The translations under genes were made by a program, and so were the position numbers. The notes under the pieces are model-generated. The model made no database searches. It saw only the letters and a program-made list of their open reading frames with translations, and had not been told where the DNA came from. Of a stretch of DNA of 64,000 bases, positions 60,554 through 64,000 are shown piece after piece; position 1 is the stretch's first letter; the number at the start of each line of letters is the position of its first letter. Origin of the DNA: Streptomyces eurocidicus (GTDB taxonomy: Bacteria > Actinomycetota > Actinomycetes > Streptomycetales > Streptomycetaceae); the NCBI RefSeq assembly GCF_002891295.1, contig NZ_LGUI01000012.1, positions 248,001 to 312,000 of the forward strand. Direction: 5' to 3'.

Positions 60554-61720
60554 TCAGGCGTCCTGCGTCGCGCGCGCGGCGCGCACCGTCGTGGCGATCG
60601 TCGCCGAGCCGACCACGCGGGTGCCGTCGTAGAGCACGATCGCCTGGCCGGGGGCCACGCCGCGGACCGGCTCGGCGAAGGACACCCGGAGCTCCGGGCC
60701 GTCCACCGGCTCCGCCGTCACCTCCGTCTCGCCGCCGTGCGCGCGCAGCTGCGCGGTGTACGTGCCGGGGCCGGCCGGGGCCACCCCGCACCAGCGGGGC
60801 TTGATCGCGGTCAGGGCGATGACGTCCAGGGCCTCCACCGGGCCGACCGTCACGGTGTTGTTCACCGGGGAGATGTCCAGGACGTAGCGCGGCTTGCCGT
60901 CCGGGGCCGGGTGCCCGATGCGCAGGCCCTTGCGCTGGCCGATGGTGAAGCCGTACGCGCCCTCGTGCGTGCCCACCTTGGCGCCGGATTCGTCGACGAT
61001 GTCGCCCTCGGCGGTGCCGAGGTGCTTCGCCAGGAAGCCCTGGGTGTCACCGTCGGCGATGAAGCAGATGTCGTGGCTGTCCGGCTTCTTGGCGACGGCC
61101 AGGCCGCGCCGCTCCGCCTCCGCCCGGATCTCCTCCTTGGTGGTGAGCGTGTCACCCAGGGGGAACATCGCGTGGGCGAGCTGCTTCTCGTCCAGCACGC
61201 CCAGGACGTAGCTCTGGTCCTTGGCCATGTCACTGGCCCGGTGCAGCTCACGGCTGCCGTCGTCCTTCAGGACGACCGTCGCGTAGTGCCCCGTGCAGAC
61301 CGCGTCGAAGCCCAGCGCGAGCGCCTTGTCCAGCAGCGCCGCGAACTTGATCTTCTCGTTGCAGCGGAGGCACGGGTTGGGGGTGCGGCCCGCCTCGTAC
61401 TCCGCGATGAAGTCGTCGACGACATCCTCGCGGAAGCGCTCGGCGAGGTCCCAGACGTAGAAGGGGATGCCGATGACGTCGGCGGCGCGGCGGGCGTCGC
61501 GGGAGTCCTCGATGGTGCAGCAGCCGCGGGCGCCCGTGCGGAAGGACTGCGGGTTCGCGGAGAGCGCGAGGTGCACGCCCGTCACGTCGTGCCCGGCTTC
61601 GGCGGCGCGGGCCGCGGCGACGGCGGAGTCGACTCCGCCGGACATGGCGGCGAGCACGCGCAGTCCCTTGCGGGGGGCCGTGGGGTCGGGGGCACCGGGG
61701 AAGCCGAGGGAATCAGTCAT
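60554..61720 (-). CDS. mnmA: tRNA-specific 2-thiouridylase
   Basis: A 388-residue ATP-dependent enzyme that makes 2-thiouridine at the wobble position of Lys, Glu and Gln tRNAs. The P-loop is SGGVDS (27-32). The catalytic cysteines are Cys117 (NPCLRCN) and Cys219 (SHDICFI). GFTIGQRKGLRIGHPAPDGK and the C-terminal barrel match the family. Sulfur comes from a cysteine desulfurase, encoded just upstream on the same strand, with a repeat unit between them. The ATG at 61718-61720 has no strong ribosome site. Confidence 0.95.
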   Translation of the reverse strand: MTDSLGFPGAPDPTAPRKGLRVLAAMSGGVDSAVAAARAAEAGHDVTGVHLALSANPQSFRTGARGCCTIEDSRDARRAADVIGIPFYVWDLAERFREDVVDDFIAEYEAGRTPNPCLRCNEKIKFAALLDKALALGFDAVCTGHYATVVLKDDGSRELHRASDMAKDQSYVLGVLDEKQLAHAMFPLGDTLTTKEEIRAEAERRGLAVAKKPDSHDICFIADGDTQGFLAKHLGTAEGDIVDESGAKVGTHEGAYGFTIGQRKGLRIGHPAPDGKPRYVLDISPVNNTVTVGPVEALDVIALTAIKPRWCGVAPAGPGTYTAQLRAHGGETEVTAEPVDGPELRVSFAEPVRGVAPGQAIVLYDGTRVVGSATIATTVRAARATQDA

Positions 61721-61763
61721 AGCGGTACCAGGGTACGGGGTGGCTGGGGCGGGGGGTGGGGCC

Positions 61764-61880
61764 GCTGCGCGGGCCTTGTCCCCTACCCGCCCCTTCCCGG
61801 AACCGGGGGCACGCCCCCGGGCCCCCTTTTCCGCGCTCCGCGCGGTGTCCTCAAACGCCGGACGGGCTGGATTTCGCCCT
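61764..61880. repeat. Dispersed intergenic repeat, copy 5
   Basis: Single complete unit between the cysteine desulfurase stop and mnmA. Its parts are CCGCTGCGCGGGCC, CCCCTACCCGCCCCTTCCCG, CCGGGGGCACGCCCCCGGG, the CCGCGCTCCGCGCGG hairpin, and CCTCAAACGCCGGACGGGCT. Its hairpins may limit read-through from the desulfurase gene into mnmA. Confidence 0.8.
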
Positions 61881-61882
61881 GG

Positions 61883-63052
61883 TCAGCTCAGGCCCGCCGA
61901 GCGGGCCCGTTCGACCACCGGGCCGATCGCGTCCGCCACCGCCCGTACGTCCGCCCGCGAGGACGTGTGGCCGAAGGAGAACCGGAGGGTGCCCCGGGCC
62001 AGGTCCGGGTCCGTGCCCGTGGCGAGGACCACGTGGCTGGGCTGGGCCACGCCCGCCGTGCAGGCGGAGCCCGTGGAGCACTCGATGCCCCGCGCGTCCA
62101 GCAGGAGCAGCAGGGAGTCGCCCTCGCAGCCGGGGAAGGAGAAGTGGGCGTTGGCGGGCAGCCGGCCCGCCGGGTCGGGGTCGCCGCCGAGGACGGCGTC
62201 CGGGACGGCCGCGAGGACCGCCTCGACGAGCTCGTCGCGCAGGGCGCCGACCTCCCGGGCGTGCGCCTCGCGGCGCTCGGCGGCGAGGGTGCCCGCCACG
62301 GCGAACGCGGCGACGGCCGGCACGTCGAGCGTCCCGGAGCGCACGTGCCGCTCCTGGCCGCCGCCGTGCTGCACGGGCACGGGCGTGTACTGGCGGCCGA
62401 GCAGCAGGGCGCCGATGCCGTACGGGCCGCCGACCTTGTGGCCGCTGACGGTCATGGCGGCGAGGCCCGAGGCCGCGAAGTCGAGTTCGAGCTGGCCGAA
62501 CGCCTGCACCGCGTCGGCGTGCACGGGTATGCCGAATTCCGCCGCGACCCCGGCGAGTTCATGGACCGGCATGATCGTGCCGATCTCGTTGTTCGCCCAC
62601 ATCACCGTGACGAGGGCGACGTCGTCGGGGTTGCGGGCGATGGCCTCGCGCAGGGCGTCGGCGTGCACCCGGCCGTAGGCGTCGACCGGGAGGTACTCGA
62701 CGGTCGCCCCCTCGTGCTCGCCGAGCCAGTGCACCGCGTCGAGGACGGCGTGGTGCTCCACGGGGGAGGCGAGGACGCGCGTACGGGCCGGGTCGGCGTC
62801 CCGGCGGGCCCAGAACAGGCCCTTGACGGCGAGGTTGTCGGCTTCGGTGCCGCCCGAGGTGAACACGACCTCGCTGGGCCGGGCGCCGAGCGCCGCCGCG
62901 AGCGATTCGCGCGACTCCTCGACGGTACGGCGGGCACGCCGGCCGGCGGCGTGCAGCGACGAGGCGTTTCCGGTGAGGGCGAGCTGGGCGGTCATCGCCT
63001 GCACCGCCTCCGGGAGCATCGGGGTGGTGGCGGCGTGGTCGAGGTAGGCCAT
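61883..63052 (-). CDS. Cysteine desulfurase (NifS/IscS-like)
   Basis: A 389-residue PLP enzyme that removes sulfur from cysteine for tRNA thiolation or iron-sulfur clusters. It starts AYLDHAATTPMLPEAVQAMT. The PLP Lys is Lys206 (SGHKVGGPYG), with GGTEADNLAVKG and ANNEIGTIMPV binding the cofactor. The reactive Cys is Cys331 (CSTGSACTAGVAQPSHV). The long loop form suggests group I. The ATG at 63050-63052 and a GTG three codons upstream lack ribosome sites. TAGAAT just before suggests a leaderless or short-leader transcript. Its position upstream of mnmA fits sulfur supply to that enzyme. Confidence 0.93.
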   Translation of the reverse strand: MAYLDHAATTPMLPEAVQAMTAQLALTGNASSLHAAGRRARRTVEESRESLAAALGARPSEVVFTSGGTEADNLAVKGLFWARRDADPARTRVLASPVEHHAVLDAVHWLGEHEGATVEYLPVDAYGRVHADALREAIARNPDDVALVTVMWANNEIGTIMPVHELAGVAAEFGIPVHADAVQAFGQLELDFAASGLAAMTVSGHKVGGPYGIGALLLGRQYTPVPVQHGGGQERHVRSGTLDVPAVAAFAVAGTLAAERREAHAREVGALRDELVEAVLAAVPDAVLGGDPDPAGRLPANAHFSFPGCEGDSLLLLLDARGIECSTGSACTAGVAQPSHVVLATGTDPDLARGTLRFSFGHTSSRADVRAVADAIGPVVERARSAGLS

Positions 63053-63129
63053 GGTGCGCACGATTCTACGAGCTGGGGGGCGGGGGTGGGGCGGGTGTTC
63101 CCGGTCGGGTGGGGAAGGGGTGTGCGGCG

Positions 63130-63247
63130 GCCGCTGCGCGGGGCTTTCCCCTGCCCGCCCCTTCCCGTATCCGGGGGCAAGCCCCCGGGCCCCCTTTCCG
63201 CGCTACCGCGCGGTGTCCTCAAACGCCGGACGGGTTGATTTCAGCCC
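63130..63247. repeat. Dispersed intergenic repeat, copy 6
   Basis: Single unit upstream of the cysteine desulfurase gene, in the same orientation as copy 5. The segment from 63203 onward, including CCTCAAACGCCGGACGGGTT, lies inside the WYL reading frame and forms its last residues and stop codon. Confidence 0.8.
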
Positions 63248-64000
63248 GTACAGCTCCACCGTCGCCGCCGCCACCCCCGCCAGATCCGCCCGTACCTCCC
63301 CCGGCGCCAGCACTTCCACATCCGCCCCGAAAGCCAGCAGCGGGCGCGCCGAGCGGACCTCCGGGATGAGGAGTTCGACCGTGGCCGGGTCGCCGTCCGA
63401 GGGCGGGCCCGCGAGCTGGTGGCCGAGGATGCGGAGGAACATGTCGAGCCGGGCTCGCCGCACCGTCGCCGTCACCCGGAGCTCCGCCGGGCGTCGCTCG
63501 ACCTGGAGCCGCAGCTCCTCCCACGCGTCCGCCAGCTCCACGCCCGCCCGGAGGCGCACGGGGTCCTCGGTGACCTTCACCTCGGCCACCCGGTCGGCGC
63601 GGAAGAGCTGTGGGCGGCCGCGCCGGTCGGCGACCAGGTACCAGACGCCGGCCTTGGCCACGAGCCCGTACGGATCGACGGTGTAGGTCTTCGGCGCGCT
63701 CGTGCCGCCGTGGCGGTAGCGCAGCCGCAGCCGGCGGTCGGCGAAGACGGCGGCGTTCAGCTCGTCCAGCCGCACCTCGGAGGCCGGGCCGGTCAGCCAG
63801 CGGACGGGGTCGACGAGGATGCGCCGGCTGGTGGCCTCGGCGGCCGGGCGGTGCGGGGCCGGCAGCGCGGCCATCACCTTGCGCAGCGCGGAGCCGAGGG
63901 CCCCGTCGAGGCCCAGGTCAGCGTGCGCGCTCCGGGAGGCGAGGACGAACAGGGCCCGCGCCTCGTCGGCCGTCAGGCCGGTGACGTCCGTACGGAAGCC
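63203..64000 (-). CDS. WYL-domain transcriptional regulator, 5' end outside the window
   Basis: The frame stays open from the stop (63203-63205) to the window edge, at least 265 codons. The residues upstream of the first internal Met (DVTGLTADEARALFVLASRS, GALGSALRKVMAALPAPHRP) show that the true start lies beyond 64000. The WYL domain has RRLRLRYRHGG, KTYTVDPYGLVAKAGVWYLV and RRGRPQLFRADRVAEVKVTE, followed by the WCX extension (VELLIPEVRSARPLLAFGAD). An N-terminal helix-turn-helix is expected outside the window. Such proteins sense nucleic acid or small ligands. The last 12 residues (STRPAFEDTAR end) are encoded by the dispersed repeat. Confidence 0.88.
   Translation of the reverse strand, partial: GFRTDVTGLTADEARALFVLASRSAHADLGLDGALGSALRKVMAALPAPHRPAAEATSRRILVDPVRWLTGPASEVRLDELNAAVFADRRLRLRYRHGGTSAPKTYTVDPYGLVAKAGVWYLVADRRGRPQLFRADRVAEVKVTEDPVRLRAGVELADAWEELRLQVERRPAELRVTATVRRARLDMFLRILGHQLAGPPSDGDPATVELLIPEVRSARPLLAFGADVEVLAPGEVRADLAGVAAATVELYGLKSTRPAFEDTAR

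Overview
The window is high-GC actinobacterial chromosome, almost certainly Streptomyces. GC is very high with strong third-position bias, GTG starts and apparently leaderless genes are frequent, and there are Tat substrates, lipoproteins and many one-component regulators. From memory, the core genes follow the order of the S. coelicolor SCO5529 to SCO5486 region (cimA, ilvE, leuB, pruA/putB, serA, ilvCNB, gatBAC, rmdB, ligA, mnmA). This was not checked by alignment.

Layout. Positions 1-2.5 kb: end of a YceI-like gene, then a flavin monooxygenase divergent from its TetR regulator. 2.6-8.5 kb: branched-chain amino acid genes on the minus strand (leuB, ilvE, an MFS transporter, cimA), with a candidate leader-peptide attenuator before cimA. 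8.6-10.4 kb: a Tat-exported phosphoesterase and a 47-residue gene. 10.9-15 kb: proline catabolism (putB-pruA) divergent from a PucR-type regulator. 15-23 kb: accessory oxidoreductases (acyl-CoA dehydrogenase-like, P450 with ferredoxin, imine reductase-like) and regulators, one of which fuses GntR and TetR DNA-binding domains.

Positions 22.3-29.6 kb are the most unusual stretch. Two tandem blocks each hold a regulator, a short cysteine-containing protein and a lipoprotein. The two short proteins share a 280-nt 3' segment that is 96 percent identical. The two lipoproteins are clear paralogues behind the same promoter-proximal motif. A 130-bp scar between the blocks matches sequences flanking the methyltransferase and flavin/F420-binding genes of the first block. 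The simplest reading is a segmental duplication with later deletion and gene conversion. No function is known to me for the duplicated proteins.

Positions 29.7-35.3 kb carry serA and the ilvB-ilvN-ilvC operon. The operon has a classical attenuator whose leader peptide contains Ile-Leu-Val-Leu. 35.3-47.3 kb hold a membrane GGDEF/degenerate-EAL protein, dehydrogenases, a sugar dehydrogenase lipoprotein, an MMPL exporter and a secreted phospholipase C. 48.5-52 kb hold gatC-gatA-(79-aa membrane protein)-gatB. 52.4-64 kb hold rmdB (GGDEF/EAL), a probable operon of LOG-like protein, SDR, MetE-like protein and ligA, a secreted Ser/Gly/Thr-rich protein, mnmA, a cysteine desulfurase and a truncated WYL regulator.

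An intergenic repeat family recurs at six places (about 2.54, 42.5, 47.5, 52.2, 61.8 and 63.2 kb), singly or as inverted pairs. One copy encodes the C-terminal tail of the WYL protein. No rRNA, tRNA, CRISPR array, insertion sequence or phage gene was recognised.
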